Assembly (NCBI GenBank): GCA_964410625.1
Contig: CAYPHY010000003.1
Location: 1-64,000, forward strand
Direction of reading: 5' to 3'
Length of the DNA stretch: 64,000 bases
DNA from: CAYPHY01 sp964410625
GTDB lineage: Bacteria > Chloroflexota > Anaerolineae > Promineifilales > Promineifilaceae
A model generated the notes under the pieces. The model saw only the letters and a program-made list of their open reading frames with translations. It did not search any database and had not been told where the DNA came from. Below, in pieces: positions 37,901 to 46,069 of the stretch; positions within the stretch are counted from its first letter, which is position 1, and every line of letters starts with the position of its first letter. Made by a program: the position numbers and the translations under genes.

Positions 37901-38485
37901 CCGGCCGAATATGACTCGACGGCCGAACGCTATGAATTTCTCTCGCAACAGATTGAGGATTTGCGGCAGACGGACGAGCAACTGCGCCAGGTGATCGCTG
38001 AACTGGACGATCTGACCTCGCGGGCATTTGCCCAGACAGTGGAGCAGGTAAACGCCGTCTTTGGCGAGACGTTTCAACGGTTGTTTGGCGGGGGCAGCGG
38101 CCGTTTGGTGCTAACCGAACCGGACAACATGACTGTCACCGGCGTGGAGATTGTCGCCCGGCTGCCCAACCGCCGCGAACAGAGCCTGGGCCTGCTCTCC
38201 GGCGGTGAACGGTCGCTGACGGCCGCGGCCCTGATCTTCTCTCTGCTCAAAGTTTCTCCTCCTCCCTTCTGTGTGCTGGATGAGGTAGATGCGGCGTTGG
38301 ATGAAGCGAACATCAACCGCTTCCGCGACTTCCTCCGTGAGTTGAGCGAAAAAACGCAGTTCATCGTCATCACCCACAATCGCGGGACCGTCCAGGCAGC
38401 GCAAACCGTCTACGGCATCAGTATGCAGCCCGACAGCGCCAGCCAGGTGCTTTCCATTCGGCCGGAGGAGTATGTAAGTGGATAG
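34922..38485 (+). CDS. smc: Chromosome segregation protein SMC
   Basis: A 1187-residue SMC ATPase, the expected length. N-terminal head with Walker A ([20 protein letters not shown], near 32-50), two long coiled coils (about 165-500 and 660-1010), a hinge (about 505-650), and the C-terminal head with the ABC signature [11 protein letters not shown] and Walker [16 protein letters not shown]. It organises and segregates the chromosome as the condensin core with ScpA/ScpB, not present here. Residues about 413-442 ([13 protein letters not shown] onward) are encoded by in-frame heptamer arrays inserted in the first coiled coil just before the hinge side, an unusual place for foreign sequence. AAGGA lies about 15 nt before the ATG. 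Confidence 0.97.
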   Translation: MKLRKLILHGYKTFASKTEFEFDEGITAIVGPNGSGKSNVADALRWVLGEQSYSTLRGKRTTDMIFAGSQQRARAGMAHVSLTLDNSDGWLPVDYAEVEIGRRAFRSGENEYLLNGQRVRLKDVLDLLATSGLAERTYTIIGQGLIDQALSLRSDERRALFEEAAGINHYKSRRAETLRRLEETQRNLARVNDILEEIRPRLSSLKRQAQRARNYEQIAADLRHLLRIWYGYKWEQSKTELRHARQSAAAVESSWRESREKLLARQQEIERFQQRLNELQQALAERQKERDGLRDQLATARRNLAVFQERQKVIAAQTAELSREIPLLEQQQAGAQAELAAATAELTTAQADLDEQQGRWQQFQQSFESQQVEIGRRQQALRHAEQQYRSGQHELAQAEGQLRELRERLSLLEEQGSRGAEEQGSEEKLMIENCQLSIANYEREAAEWRQKRNEVVAQRQAVVNELKPLRQKLREEEGRRNELQKNIARLEERVRLLEQMRRKEMPLDEKLVAGRLFGQLAGLLTIPDAYAPALSAALSARLATWVVSDTADLWRIWDKRRTDYAAVISLADAQNGRPPFAHDDAAIIGRASELVSYPAELAAVVEQLLGGVWLVSDTAAAYRLAQEFPPGTLLVTPEGFVAHAGGLVEMHDVKNASAVRQNGEAERQAAQQKLDEAQQALAAQEGRIGHWQATIEEKQEKADAYNQEERRLGRLESEAGQRVYRVQQQLDRLRQQEAEVKRRLAAREEEIERLRGRIANVEARIGERREAIVRLEAESNEARGRLEALPVAEQNQQRLALQQTIAAAQTVIAGRRAVVDSRRATLNQIDRQLERLRQQLASLNEQQNALVLDEETAVQARLDAELTRLNETVVDLERQMADIRSRSAGIQKETAALQRHVHELENQMTQARIRLTQRENQIEGLQERIRADLGLVALRYDADQTGPTPLPMQELVEELPPVEELPANMAEIEETIHNYRAQLQRMGPINPDAPAEYDSTAERYEFLSQQIEDLRQTDEQLRQVIAELDDLTSRAFAQTVEQVNAVFGETFQRLFGGGSGRLVLTEPDNMTVTGVEIVARLPNRREQSLGLLSGGERSLTAAALIFSLLKVSPPPFCVLDEVDAALDEANINRFRDFLRELSEKTQFIVITHNRGTVQAAQTVYGISMQPDSASQVLSIRPEEYVSG
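36158..36245. repeat. In-frame heptamer arrays inside smc
   Basis: A GAGCAGGGGA-type array (36158-36200) followed by an AATTGTC array (36216-36245). Together they insert about 30 codons into the N-terminal coiled coil; the AATTGTC unit is the same as in the arrays at 44030 and 60787. Confidence 0.85.
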
Positions 38486-38748
38486 TGGTTAGTGGCTAGT
38501 CACGAGTGGCGAGTGCGTTTTGAACTACTTCCTGTACCAGTAGCGGATTTCAATCCACGACTCAGGTTACGACAGGTCATTGCCCTAGAGCCGACCCTCC
38601 CTTATACTTAGTGCAGAAACATAGTCATAACGTTAATCCACAGAGCCTTTGTGTCTCTGAGTCTTCGTGATGAACCGTGTAGCTATCCATCAGTGCAAAT
38701 CTGCGTGGAATCCGCGTAAATCTGCGTTTTATTCTTGAAGGAGAACGA

Positions 38749-39504
38749 ATGCGAACTCCGTTTGTGGCTGGAAATTGGAAATTGAACAAGACGGCCGAAG
38801 AAGCCGTCACCTTCGTCCGCGAGATCCGTTATGGGCTGAACCAGATCGAGGGGATTGACGTCGCTGTCTGTCCCCCCTTCATCGCCATCCCTGCCGTGGC
38901 TGAGGTGTTGCAAGCGTCGAAGATCGGCGTTGGGGCGCAAAATATGTACTATGAGGACAGCGGTGCCTATACTGGCGAATGTTCCGCCCCGATGCTCAAG
39001 CCCTTTTGCCAATATGTCATTCTCGGTCATTCCGAACGGCGCGAATACTTTGGCGAGACAGACGAAGGGGTGAATAAGAAGGTCAAAGCGGCGTTGGCCT
39101 ATGGGCTGACGCCGATTGTCTGCGTGGGCGAGAGTCTGGCGCAAAACGAGGCGGGGGAAACCCACAGCTTTGTCAGCGGGCAGGTGCGGGCAGCGTTTGA
39201 TGGGCTATCGGCCGAACAAGCTGCCGCCTGCGTCATCGCCTACGAACCGATTTGGGCGATTGGCACGGGCAAATCAGCGTCGGCCGCGCAAGCAGGCAGC
39301 ATCATCGGCCTGACCGTGCGCGGCGCCGTTGCCGAGATGTTTGGCGAGGAAACAGCCCAGGCGGTGCGCATCCAGTATGGTGGCAGCGTCAACGAAAAGA
39401 ACATCGCCGAATACATGCAACATCCCGACATTGACGGCGCCCTCGTCGGCGGTGCATCGCTAAAGCCCAGCTTTGTAGACTTGGTACGGAATGCGGTTGT
39501 TTAA
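38749..39504 (+). CDS. tpiA: Triose-phosphate isomerase
   Basis: A 251-residue TIM barrel of normal length that interconverts dihydroxyacetone phosphate and glyceraldehyde 3-phosphate in glycolysis and gluconeogenesis. AGNWKLNK carries the active-site Asn/Lys, GHSERR the electrophilic His, [10 protein letters not shown] the catalytic Glu and phosphate loop, and YGGSVNEKN and GGASLK the remaining phosphate contacts. ATG has a strong AAGGAG 6 nt upstream. It lies between smc and an M50-like protease, and transaldolase follows nearby, but the large array gaps argue against a tight operon. Confidence 0.97.
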   Translation: MRTPFVAGNWKLNKTAEEAVTFVREIRYGLNQIEGIDVAVCPPFIAIPAVAEVLQASKIGVGAQNMYYEDSGAYTGECSAPMLKPFCQYVILGHSERREYFGETDEGVNKKVKAALAYGLTPIVCVGESLAQNEAGETHSFVSGQVRAAFDGLSAEQAAACVIAYEPIWAIGTGKSASAAQAGSIIGLTVRGAVAEMFGEETAQAVRIQYGGSVNEKNIAEYMQHPDIDGALVGGASLKPSFVDLVRNAVV

Positions 39505-39505
39505 G

Positions 39506-39616
39506 AAGAGATTGGGAGAGTGAGAGATTAAGAGACTAGGAGAGTGAGAGATTAAATAGTTCAATCTCTTAGTCTCTCAGTCTCCAGTCTCCGAGTCTCC
39601 CAATCTCCTAGTCTCG
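39506..39616. repeat. Inverted heptamer array (GAGACTN / AGTCTCN)
   Basis: Purine arm 39506-39554 and pyrimidine arm 39561-39616 of 7-8-bp units fill nearly the whole gap between tpiA and the next gene. Confidence 0.85.
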
Positions 39617-39624
39617 CTTTTGTT

Positions 39625-40419
39625 ATGAGCGAACCCCTCATGCCCTTCCTCTGGGTGGCGATTGCGCTGCCCATTTTGTTGTTGATGCAACGCTGGATTC
39701 ATGCCCACTTGCATGGCGTCAGTTTGCTGGCTGTCGGCCGTCCCGAATGGGCGATCATCATCTATTCCATCGTCCTCTTCCCCGGCGTGCTGGTGCATGA
39801 ACTCAGCCATTGGCTGATGGCGACGGTCCTGGGTGTGCGTACCGGCCGCCTGTCGTTGCTCCCTCGCCGCCAGCCTGACGGTACGTTGCAACTGGGCTAC
39901 GTGGAGTATTACAAAGGGCGCACGCTCGGCCCCATCCGCGAGAGCTTGATCGGCGGCGCGCCGCTGTTGGCCGGAACGGCATTGATCTGGTTGATTGGCT
40001 TCTACGTTTTTGGCGTCACAGATTTGGCGGCCGCTCTGCAAACGGCCGATATTGACATTATGACCGTCGCGCTGACCGAACTATTCGCCACCCCTTATAT
40101 TTTGTTATGGATATACCTGATCTTCGCCCTGAGCAATGCGATGATGCCCAGCCGCTCTGACCGCCGTGCCTGGCGGGCCTTTATTCTGATCATGGTCGCG
40201 ATTGGCGTGGCGGCTTACTTGCTTGGGCTGCAACAAACCCTGAGTGACGGGTTGGCCGGGCCGGTGGCCACGATTTTTGGCTACCTGGGCACCGCGCTCT
40301 CCATTGCCATTGCTGTAGACCTGCTATTTATGGCCTTAATTGCCCTGGTGGAGAATATCCTTAGCCGGATTCGCGGCGAGAGCGTGGTTTATGGTGGGGC
40401 GGCCGCAAGCGAGACATGA
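39625..40419 (+). CDS. M50-like membrane metalloprotease
   Basis: A 264-residue integral membrane protein with about six helices. HELSHW on the second helix is an HExxH zinc motif within the membrane, typical of M50/site-2-type proteases, and SNAMMPSRSD may supply the third ligand region. M50 proteases cut transmembrane substrates such as anti-sigma factors; no substrate candidate is adjacent. The start follows a pyrimidine-rich array and has no Shine-Dalgarno sequence. A non-proteolytic homologue is possible, since the NPDG-type motif is not typical. Confidence 0.65.
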   Translation: MSEPLMPFLWVAIALPILLLMQRWIHAHLHGVSLLAVGRPEWAIIIYSIVLFPGVLVHELSHWLMATVLGVRTGRLSLLPRRQPDGTLQLGYVEYYKGRTLGPIRESLIGGAPLLAGTALIWLIGFYVFGVTDLAAALQTADIDIMTVALTELFATPYILLWIYLIFALSNAMMPSRSDRRAWRAFILIMVAIGVAAYLLGLQQTLSDGLAGPVATIFGYLGTALSIAIAVDLLFMALIALVENILSRIRGESVVYGGAAASET

Positions 40420-40537
40420 ACGGTAATCGGTAATCCGTGAGCGGGTAGGAGATTAGAGATTGGGAAACTAAGAGACTTAGAGACTGATTACCGATAACCA
40501 CCGATAACCACCGATAACCGCCGATAACCGATTACTA
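40420..40537. repeat. Composite array with CCGATAACCA decamers
   Basis: Between the M50-like gene and tal: CGGTAATC units, then GAGATTG/GAGACTT heptamers, then four CCGATAACCR decamers. The first and last parts are complementary. Confidence 0.8.
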
Positions 40538-40559
40538 CAGAAAATAAGGAGAAACGGGA

Positions 40560-41675
40560 ATGACCAATCCCTTAGTTGAACTACATGCCTACGGACAAAG
40601 CTTCTGGTACGACAATATTCGTCGCAAGTTCCTGGAGGATGGGACGATCCAGCGGCTGATTGAAGAAGATGGGCTGCGCGGGATCACCTCCAACCCCAGC
40701 ATCTTCGAGGCGGCCATCGGCCGCAGCGACGACTACGATCAACAAATCAGCGAACTCGTCGCCGATAACGCCTCAACGATGGACATCTACGAAGCATTAG
40801 CATTGGCCGACATCCAGGCCGCCTGTGATCTTTTTGCCTCGCTGTATAAATCATCGAATGGCGGTGATGGCTTCGTCAGCCTGGAAGTGTCGCCCGGCGC
40901 GGCCAACGATACCGAGGCGACCATTGCCGAAGCGCGGCGTTTGTATCAGGCCGTCGGCCGCCCAAATGTGATGATCAAAGTCCCGGCCACGCCGGAGGGC
41001 ATCCCCGCTATCCAACAACTGATTGGCGAGGGGATCAACGTCAATATCACGCTGATGTTCAGTATGGCCCATTATGAAGCGGTCGCTCGCGCCTATATTG
41101 ATGGTTTGCAGCAGTGGCTGGCTGGAGGAGGGGATCCGAAACAGGTAGCGTCGGTGGCCTCGTTCTTTGTCAGCCGCGTGGACTCGGCCGTAGACAAAAA
41201 GCTGGCGGAACTGGATGATCCGGCCGCGGCGTCCTTGATGGGCAAGACAGCCATCGCCAACTCGCGCCTGGTCTACCAACGCTTTAAGCAGATTTTCCAC
41301 GATGAGGCCGGGGCGTTTGCTGATTTGGCGGCCGCAGGGGCGGCCGTGCAGCGTCTTTTGTGGGCATCCACCAGTACCAAGAACCCCAACTATCCCGATA
41401 CGCTTTACATTGATGAACTGATTGGCCCAGAGACGGTCAACACCATGCCCCCACAAACGGTGGAGGCATTCCGCGATCATGGCAAAGTCGCCAACACTCT
41501 GGAATCAGGGCTGGACGAGGCACAAATGGTGCTTGACCATTTGGCCGAGTTGCAGATTGACCTGGACGAAGTGACCGAGGAACTCCAGCGCGACGGCGTG
41601 GCTGCCTTTGCCAACTCCTTCGATTCGCTCCTCGCCACTATCGAGGAAAAACGGGCGGAGATGGCGGAACGCTAA
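40560..41675 (+). CDS. tal: Transaldolase
   Basis: A 371-residue transaldolase of the longer TalB-like/actinobacterial type, moving a dihydroxyacetone unit between sugar phosphates in the non-oxidative pentose phosphate pathway. GITSNPSIFEAA and the Schiff-base Lys in VMIKVPAT are present, followed by GINVNITLMFS and SRVDSAVDKKL. AAGGAG lies 9 nt before the ATG. With tpiA just upstream it gives a small central-carbon cluster, but they are separated by repeat arrays and a protease gene. Confidence 0.95.
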   Translation: MTNPLVELHAYGQSFWYDNIRRKFLEDGTIQRLIEEDGLRGITSNPSIFEAAIGRSDDYDQQISELVADNASTMDIYEALALADIQAACDLFASLYKSSNGGDGFVSLEVSPGAANDTEATIAEARRLYQAVGRPNVMIKVPATPEGIPAIQQLIGEGINVNITLMFSMAHYEAVARAYIDGLQQWLAGGGDPKQVASVASFFVSRVDSAVDKKLAELDDPAAASLMGKTAIANSRLVYQRFKQIFHDEAGAFADLAAAGAAVQRLLWASTSTKNPNYPDTLYIDELIGPETVNTMPPQTVEAFRDHGKVANTLESGLDEAQMVLDHLAELQIDLDEVTEELQRDGVAAFANSFDSLLATIEEKRAEMAER

Positions 41676-41755
41676 CGAATCTCCTAGTCTCTCAGTCTCT
41701 TAGTCTCCTAATCTCAGAGACTAGGAGACTGGGAGATTAGGAGATTAGGAGAGTG
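41676..41755. repeat. Inverted heptamer array that supplies a ribosome binding site
   Basis: Pyrimidine arm (AGTCTCN units, 41682-41714) then purine arm (GGAGATT units, 41715-41753). The last unit gives AGGAG 6-7 nt before the ATG at 41758. Confidence 0.85.
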
Positions 41756-41757
41756 GC

Positions 41758-42273
41758 ATGGACCTCAGCATTCGCGCCATTTTGTCCCAGGCGGATATGT
41801 TTCATGAGCTGACGGAGACGCAGTTGGGGTTGGTTGCTGCGTTGGGTGAGATCGTGCGCTACAATCGCGGGCAGGTGTTGTTGCGGGAGAATGAGCAGAC
41901 GGATGAGATGTATGTCATCGGCCGTGGCGGGGTGGAAGTGTTGGTCAATCCCAGCACGGCCGCTGCTCCCGGAACGGGCCGCGCACAGCGTGTGGAGTTG
42001 GTGGTCATGGCTGAGTTGCGCCAGGGACAGGTCTTTGGCGAAGTGGCGTTGGTGGATCAGGGCATTCGCTCGGCCACCATTCGCGTCAGCCAGGACGATA
42101 CCACTCTGCTTCGTATCCCGCGCAACCAGTTGATGCAACTGTGCGATACCTATCCCGTAATGGGTTACAAATTAATGAAGAATCTGGCCGCCGAGTTGGC
42201 GGTCAAGATTCGCAACACCGATTGGTTGGTGCGGCAATATCAGCTACAACTAGGGATGAAGGCTGAGGGCTGA
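41758..42273 (+). CDS. Stand-alone cyclic-nucleotide-binding domain protein
   Basis: A 171-residue protein with one cNMP-binding (CAP-type) beta-roll. The phosphate-binding cassette reads FGEVALVDQGIRSATI with the conserved Glu and Arg. No helix-turn-helix follows; the C-terminal 45 residues are helical. It should therefore act through a partner protein rather than on DNA. Two adenylate-cyclase-type genes lie 7 kb away at 29085-34641, so it may read the same second messenger (inference). Its ribosome site comes from the upstream repeat array, and its last residues (GMKAEG) lie in the next array. Confidence 0.85.
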   Translation: MDLSIRAILSQADMFHELTETQLGLVAALGEIVRYNRGQVLLRENEQTDEMYVIGRGGVEVLVNPSTAAAPGTGRAQRVELVVMAELRQGQVFGEVALVDQGIRSATIRVSQDDTTLLRIPRNQLMQLCDTYPVMGYKLMKNLAAELAVKIRNTDWLVRQYQLQLGMKAEG

Positions 42274-42336
42274 GGGATGAAGGCTGAAGGATGAATAGCT
42301 CTTTCATCCTTCATCCTTCATCCCTCAGCCTTTCAT
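42252..42336. repeat. Inverted heptamer array (GGATGAA / ATCCTTC)
   Basis: Purine arm 42252-42295 overlaps the end of the cNMP-binding gene, pyrimidine arm 42302-42336. Same unit as 26041-26105 and 55582-55667. Confidence 0.85.
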
Positions 42337-42346
42337 AAGGAGGCTT

Positions 42347-43660
42347 ATGCGTATTGGCATGGTGACGGCCACTTATAATCCGTCGGTTGTCAATGGGGCG
42401 TTGCGGATGGTGACCTTATACCGGCGTTATCTGGAGGCGGCCGGGCATGAAGTGACCATTTTCACCATCGGCGAACCGGATGAGGCTGATGATGATCCCC
42501 ACATTGTGCGTTCCCCCGGCATCCCCTTGGGTGATTATGGCTATTACGTAACCATCGGCTATACGCGCGAGGCACAGCGGCTGATGGGTGAAATGGACAT
42601 CCTCCATTGCCATCACCTCTTTATGAGCGTGGAGATGGCCCATCGTTATGCCCACTGCCCCATCGTTTATACCAACCACACGCGCTACGACCTCTATACC
42701 GGAACCTATATCCCGTTGCCCCAACCAGCGGCCGACGCCATCATGCGCCAAATTTGGCCGGAATTTACCGATCTGGCCGATGTGGTGATCGTTCCCTCCG
42801 AAAGCGTGCGCCAGGTGATGCTCGATTTTGGCGTGCGTTGCCCGACGGTGGTGATTGAGAACGGCATTGAGTTGGAGCCACTGCTCAATCCATCTCGGCC
42901 GCGTCAGCGGACAGAGTTTGGCATTCCTGCCGACGCGCCATTGGCGATCTATGTCGGCCGCCTCTCTAACGAAAAAAATGTGGCATTACTACTGGAGCAA
43001 TTTTTGGTCGCCCGCGAGATTGTGCCAGAGTTGCATCTGATTTTGGTGGGGGACGGCCCGCAAAAAGAAGAGCTTGAAGCGTATGCGGCCGAACTGGAGC
43101 TTGCGGATTATGCCCACTTCTTGGGCCGCGTGCCGTTTGAGGATGTGTGCAACTATCTGGCGGCGGCCGACTTTTTTGTCTCCGCCTCAATGAGCGAAGT
43201 GCATCCGCTGACAGTGATCGAGGCGATGGCCTCCGGGCTGCCGGTGGCCGCCCCCGTTGCCCCTGGCTTTGTTGATACGGTCGTCCCCGGTAGCAGCGGT
43301 TACCTGACCGATCTGCCAGAGAGCGGATTGGCGGCGGCCATCGTTGCTCTGGCGATTGACCGCCAGCGTTGCCAGAAGATGGGACAGGCAGCACGGGAAG
43401 ATGCCTGTCATCGCTTTGACATTAACCGTACCATTGCGCTGACCATCCAGTTGTATGACCAGTTGCTGCGTGAACGGCCTGATCTGAAACGCAGGCGGGA
43501 ACACGGCCGCTGGGCGCGACGTAATGAAATGCTTGACCCTTTGCTCAACCAGTTGGCGCGTTTAGCACGGCCGCCGGATTGGGCGGAAAGTGTTGGCCTG
43601 AAGTGGCTGCAAGAAAGTCTTAAGAGGGATGAGGGTAGAAGGCTGAAGGATGAAGGGTGA
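42347..43660 (+). CDS. Family 4 glycosyltransferase
   Basis: A 437-residue GT-B glycosyltransferase. N-terminal acceptor domain with the glycine-rich start MRIGMVTATYNPSVVNGALR and HCHHLFMS; C-terminal nucleotide-sugar domain with IYVGRLSNEKN, LVGDGPQKEEL, FVSASMSEVHPLTVIEAMAS (the EX7E motif) typical of GT4. It probably transfers a sugar to a lipid or glycan at the inner membrane face; similar to diglucosyl-diacylglycerol synthases but the substrate is not determinable. Strong AAGGAGG 5 nt before the ATG. The last residues (RDEGRRLKDEG) are encoded by a heptamer array that also contains the start of yraN, overlapping by 11 bp. Confidence 0.85.
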   Translation: MRIGMVTATYNPSVVNGALRMVTLYRRYLEAAGHEVTIFTIGEPDEADDDPHIVRSPGIPLGDYGYYVTIGYTREAQRLMGEMDILHCHHLFMSVEMAHRYAHCPIVYTNHTRYDLYTGTYIPLPQPAADAIMRQIWPEFTDLADVVIVPSESVRQVMLDFGVRCPTVVIENGIELEPLLNPSRPRQRTEFGIPADAPLAIYVGRLSNEKNVALLLEQFLVAREIVPELHLILVGDGPQKEELEAYAAELELADYAHFLGRVPFEDVCNYLAAADFFVSASMSEVHPLTVIEAMASGLPVAAPVAPGFVDTVVPGSSGYLTDLPESGLAAAIVALAIDRQRCQKMGQAAREDACHRFDINRTIALTIQLYDQLLRERPDLKRRREHGRWARRNEMLDPLLNQLARLARPPDWAESVGLKWLQESLKRDEGRRLKDEG

Positions 43661-43663
43661 GGA
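43622..43663. repeat. Heptamer array spanning a stop/start overlap
   Basis: GGATGAG, GGCTGAA, GGATGAA and GGGTGAG units encode the C-terminus of the glycosyltransferase and the first residues of YraN, and supply the overlapping start and GAAGG ribosome site. Confidence 0.8.
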
Positions 43664-44027
43664 CGGCCGCCGCACCCTCGGCCGTTGGGGAGAATCGATA
43701 GCGGCCACTCACCTGGAAGCAAAAGGGTATCGGATTGTCGAGCGTAATTGGCGCTGCCGTTGGGGGGAAATTGACCTCGTGGCGCAACAGGGAGAGACCC
43801 TTATTTTCGTGGAAGTGAAGACACGGCGCGGCCGTGATTTTGGCACACCCGAAGAGGGGATCACCCCGCGCAAGGCGCAAAAGCTGTTGCAAATCGGCCA
43901 ACAATATGTGGCCGAGCGCGAGTTGGATGATGTGGATTGGCGGATTGATATGGTGGCGGTGGAATTGGACAAAAGCGGCAAGCTGTTGCGCTGTGAACAT
44001 CTGGAACATGCGGTGTGGGGATGGTGA
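43650..44027 (+). CDS. yraN: YraN family protein (UPF0102)
   Basis: A 125-residue member of the YraN/UPF0102 family with the restriction-endonuclease-like core: GRWGESIAATHLEAKGY, NWRCRWGEIDLV and FVEVKTRRG, which hold the E-(x)n-GEIDLV-EVK active-site pattern. The family is predicted to be a nuclease linked to Holliday-junction or DNA processing; its role is not settled. It overlaps the glycosyltransferase gene by 11 bp. The start codon lies within a heptamer repeat. Confidence 0.9.
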   Translation: MKGEDGRRTLGRWGESIAATHLEAKGYRIVERNWRCRWGEIDLVAQQGETLIFVEVKTRRGRDFGTPEEGITPRKAQKLLQIGQQYVAERELDDVDWRIDMVAVELDKSGKLLRCEHLEHAVWGW

Positions 44028-44028
44028 C

Positions 44029-44075
44029 CAATTGACAGTTGTCAATTGTCCATTAACAATTGTCAATTGTGAATG
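44029..44075. repeat. AATTGTC heptamer array before/within miaA
   Basis: Units CAATTGA, CAGTTGT, CAATTGT, and after CCATTAA two more CAATTGT. It covers the gap after yraN and the first codons of miaA. Confidence 0.8.
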
Positions 44076-45064
44076 ATCAACCGCTATTGACGCAGACGAG
44101 CAGAGGATCACCAGAGCAGGAGAGTGCTGAACGCTCGCCACTTGCCACTCGCCACTCACCACTCCTGGTTATCGTTGGCCCCACGGCCGTCGGTAAAACA
44201 GCCCTCTCGCTACAATTGGCGCAACAATTTAATGGCGAGATCATCTCTGCCGATTCGCGCCTGTTTTATCGTGGCCTGGACATCGGCACAGCCAAGCCCT
44301 CGGCCGCCGAACGCGCCCTCGTTCCCCATCACCTGATTGATATTTGCCGGCCAGACGAGACCTTGACATTGGGCGAGTACCAACGGCTGGCTTATGCCAC
44401 GATTGAGGCGGTGTTGGGGCGCGGCCGTTTGCCAATCCTCGTTGGCGGCACGGGGCAATATGTGATGGCAGTGGTCGAAGGGTGGGGGATACCGGAGGTT
44501 GCACCGCAGCCCCGCTTGCGAAAGGCGTTGGCCGGATTGGGAGAGGGAGAAGTGGCACGCTGGTTGCGGCGGCTTGACCCGCAGGCGGCCGAAAACATTG
44601 ACCCGCGCAACGTCCGCCGGGTGATTCGTGCCTTGGAGGTGACATTGGTGACGGGACGGCCGATCAGCGAACTGCAACGCAAGACCCCTCCCCCTTATGA
44701 CATTCAAATCATCGGCCTCACGCGCGGCCGTGAATTATTGTATGAGCGTATTGACAGGCGGGTAGAGCAAATGATGGCCGATGGTCTATTGGCCGAAGTG
44801 CAGGGGCTACGGGCGGCAGGGTACAGCCGTTCCTTGCCTGCAATGAGTGGCCTGGGCTACCGTCAGCTTTATGCCTATTTGGAAGGGGAGATGGGATTGG
44901 AAGCGGCCGTCGAGCGCATTAAATTTGAAACCCACCGCTTTGCCCGCCAACAGGCCACCTGGTTTCGCCAGGACGATCCGCGCATCACCTGGTTTGACCT
45001 GGATCACTTGAAGGAACCCGCCCAGACAATAAGCGATTTCATTCGTGTCTCGTTGTCAAGATGA
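44069..45064 (+). CDS. miaA: tRNA dimethylallyltransferase
   Basis: MiaA adds a dimethylallyl group to A37 of tRNAs reading UNN codons. VIVGPTAVGKTALSLQLA is the P-loop, DSRLFYRGLDIGTAKP the substrate loop, GGTGQYV and RRVIRALEV family signatures. No ATG precedes the P-loop; GTG at 44069 (or TTG 44060) is the likely start. Either gives about 30 residues before the P-loop, more than the usual 5-10, encoded by an AATTGTC array and a CGCCACT array (44133-44164). The true start is therefore uncertain, and a non-canonical start nearer 44166 cannot be excluded. Confidence 0.93.
   Translation: MNDQPLLTQTSRGSPEQESAERSPLATRHSPLLVIVGPTAVGKTALSLQLAQQFNGEIISADSRLFYRGLDIGTAKPSAAERALVPHHLIDICRPDETLTLGEYQRLAYATIEAVLGRGRLPILVGGTGQYVMAVVEGWGIPEVAPQPRLRKALAGLGEGEVARWLRRLDPQAAENIDPRNVRRVIRALEVTLVTGRPISELQRKTPPPYDIQIIGLTRGRELLYERIDRRVEQMMADGLLAEVQGLRAAGYSRSLPAMSGLGYRQLYAYLEGEMGLEAAVERIKFETHRFARQQATWFRQDDPRITWFDLDHLKEPAQTISDFIRVSLSR
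44133..44164. repeat. CGCCACT heptamer array in the miaA 5-prime end
   Basis: Four CGCCACT-type units (CGCCACT, TGCCACT, CGCCACT, CACCACT) immediately before the P-loop codons. Confidence 0.85.
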
Positions 45065-45409
45065 TTGGAAAATCCTAACGGCGCCACGATAGGAATTATT
45101 GAATAAAAGGGTAAGCGATGTAATGTAGGATAAAGCGGGCTTTATTGGTTCTAGCATGGTGCAAAATCCGATAAGTAGGGCTTATCTAGAGCCATAATAT
45201 ATGACCTGGATACATGTTGGGGATGATTTCCCAAGCTATAATGCCTGAAAGCTGAAGTTAACCTGAGTACGATGCCGCTGTGGTGATGAAGACCAATCTC
45301 GCCATCAAAGTATATGACCCACCTTTGCCCTACTGGTATGCTGGCTGTTCACCGGCTTGCTCAATGATGGGGGGGTCTGTCATTACGGTCGCTGTCCTAC
45401 TGGGTGGGG
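45065..45409. other. 345-bp gap with a candidate promoter
   Basis: No gene recognised. It contains an imperfect palindrome TTGGGGATGATTTCCCAA (45218-45235) touching a consensus TATAAT (45238-45243), the best promoter/operator candidate for the downstream receiver gene. Confidence 0.45.
45218..45243 (+). promoter_or_regulatory. Candidate -10 box with overlapping palindrome
   Basis: TATAAT (45238-45243) about 167 bp before the receiver gene; the preceding palindrome could be an operator. The -35 is not convincing. Confidence 0.3.
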
Positions 45410-45871
45410 ATGAGCCGCAGATGGGGGATGGCTAGACCAACGGCCGTGAAGCAATCCAACAAACATGTCCACTCGATTTACGTCGTCGAAGATCATCTGA
45501 TCTTGCGCAAAACACTGATCAAGCTCCTGGAACGGGAACCGGATTTTAAGGTGGTTGGTGATGCAGGGTCGGCGGCCGAGGCACTGGAGCAAGTTGTTCA
45601 GGTCGAGCCGGACTTGCTCCTGGTGGATATTTCCTTGCCAGGGACAAATGGTATCGCGCTGGTGGAGAAACTACGCAAGCTGCTGCCTGATCTGCGCTGC
45701 CTGATGGTTTCCGGCCACGAGGAAAGCGTATATGTCAGGGAAGCATTGCGCGTTGGGGCGCGGGGCTATGTGATGAAAGGTGATCCTGATTCAATCATCC
45801 GCGCCATCCGGCAGGTGATGGATGGGAAGGTCTATCTAAGCGAGGCGATGCAGCGGCAGTTGGGGGGGTAG
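45410..45871 (+). CDS. Stand-alone response regulator receiver
   Basis: About 153 residues: one CheY-like receiver and nothing after it. Visible features are the acidic pair (VEDHLI), phosphoacceptor Asp in LLLVDISLPGTNG, MVSGH and the switch Lys region RGYVMKGD. The sequence is NarL-like, but the usual LuxR-type helix-turn-helix is missing, so it probably acts by protein contact. Starts at 45404 (GTG), 45410 (ATG) and 45428 (ATG) are all possible; I chose the first ATG. No kinase is adjacent; an atypical sensor kinase lies at 55639-57663. Confidence 0.8.
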   Translation: MSRRWGMARPTAVKQSNKHVHSIYVVEDHLILRKTLIKLLEREPDFKVVGDAGSAAEALEQVVQVEPDLLLVDISLPGTNGIALVEKLRKLLPDLRCLMVSGHEESVYVREALRVGARGYVMKGDPDSIIRAIRQVMDGKVYLSEAMQRQLGG

Positions 45872-45900
45872 GTTTAGGGTCGAGTGGGGGTTGCTTGGGC

Positions 45901-46037
45901 CGCCTGGGGCTAAAGCCGCCAGGCTATCAGGTGACGCCGGTTGAAACCGGCTTGGGTTGGTGTACAAAGATGGTGATGACTGTGTCCAGCCCCGTTTACG
46001 GGGCGTTGCCATTTAGCCCGGCTGTTTACGGCCGGGC
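45901..46037. repeat. Cluster of four short palindromes (REP-like)
   Basis: GCCTGG..CCAGGC with GGCTAAAGCC core (45902-45924), GCCGGTTGAAACCGGC (45936-45951), GCCCCGTTTACGGGGC (45989-46004) and GCCCGGC..GCCGGGC (46016-46037), the last also with GTTTAC in its loop. They end about 30 bp from the stop of a REP-associated transposase gene, its likely substrate sites. Confidence 0.75.
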
Positions 46038-46069
46038 GGCGATCCGGTGACATCCACGATTGAGCGATT

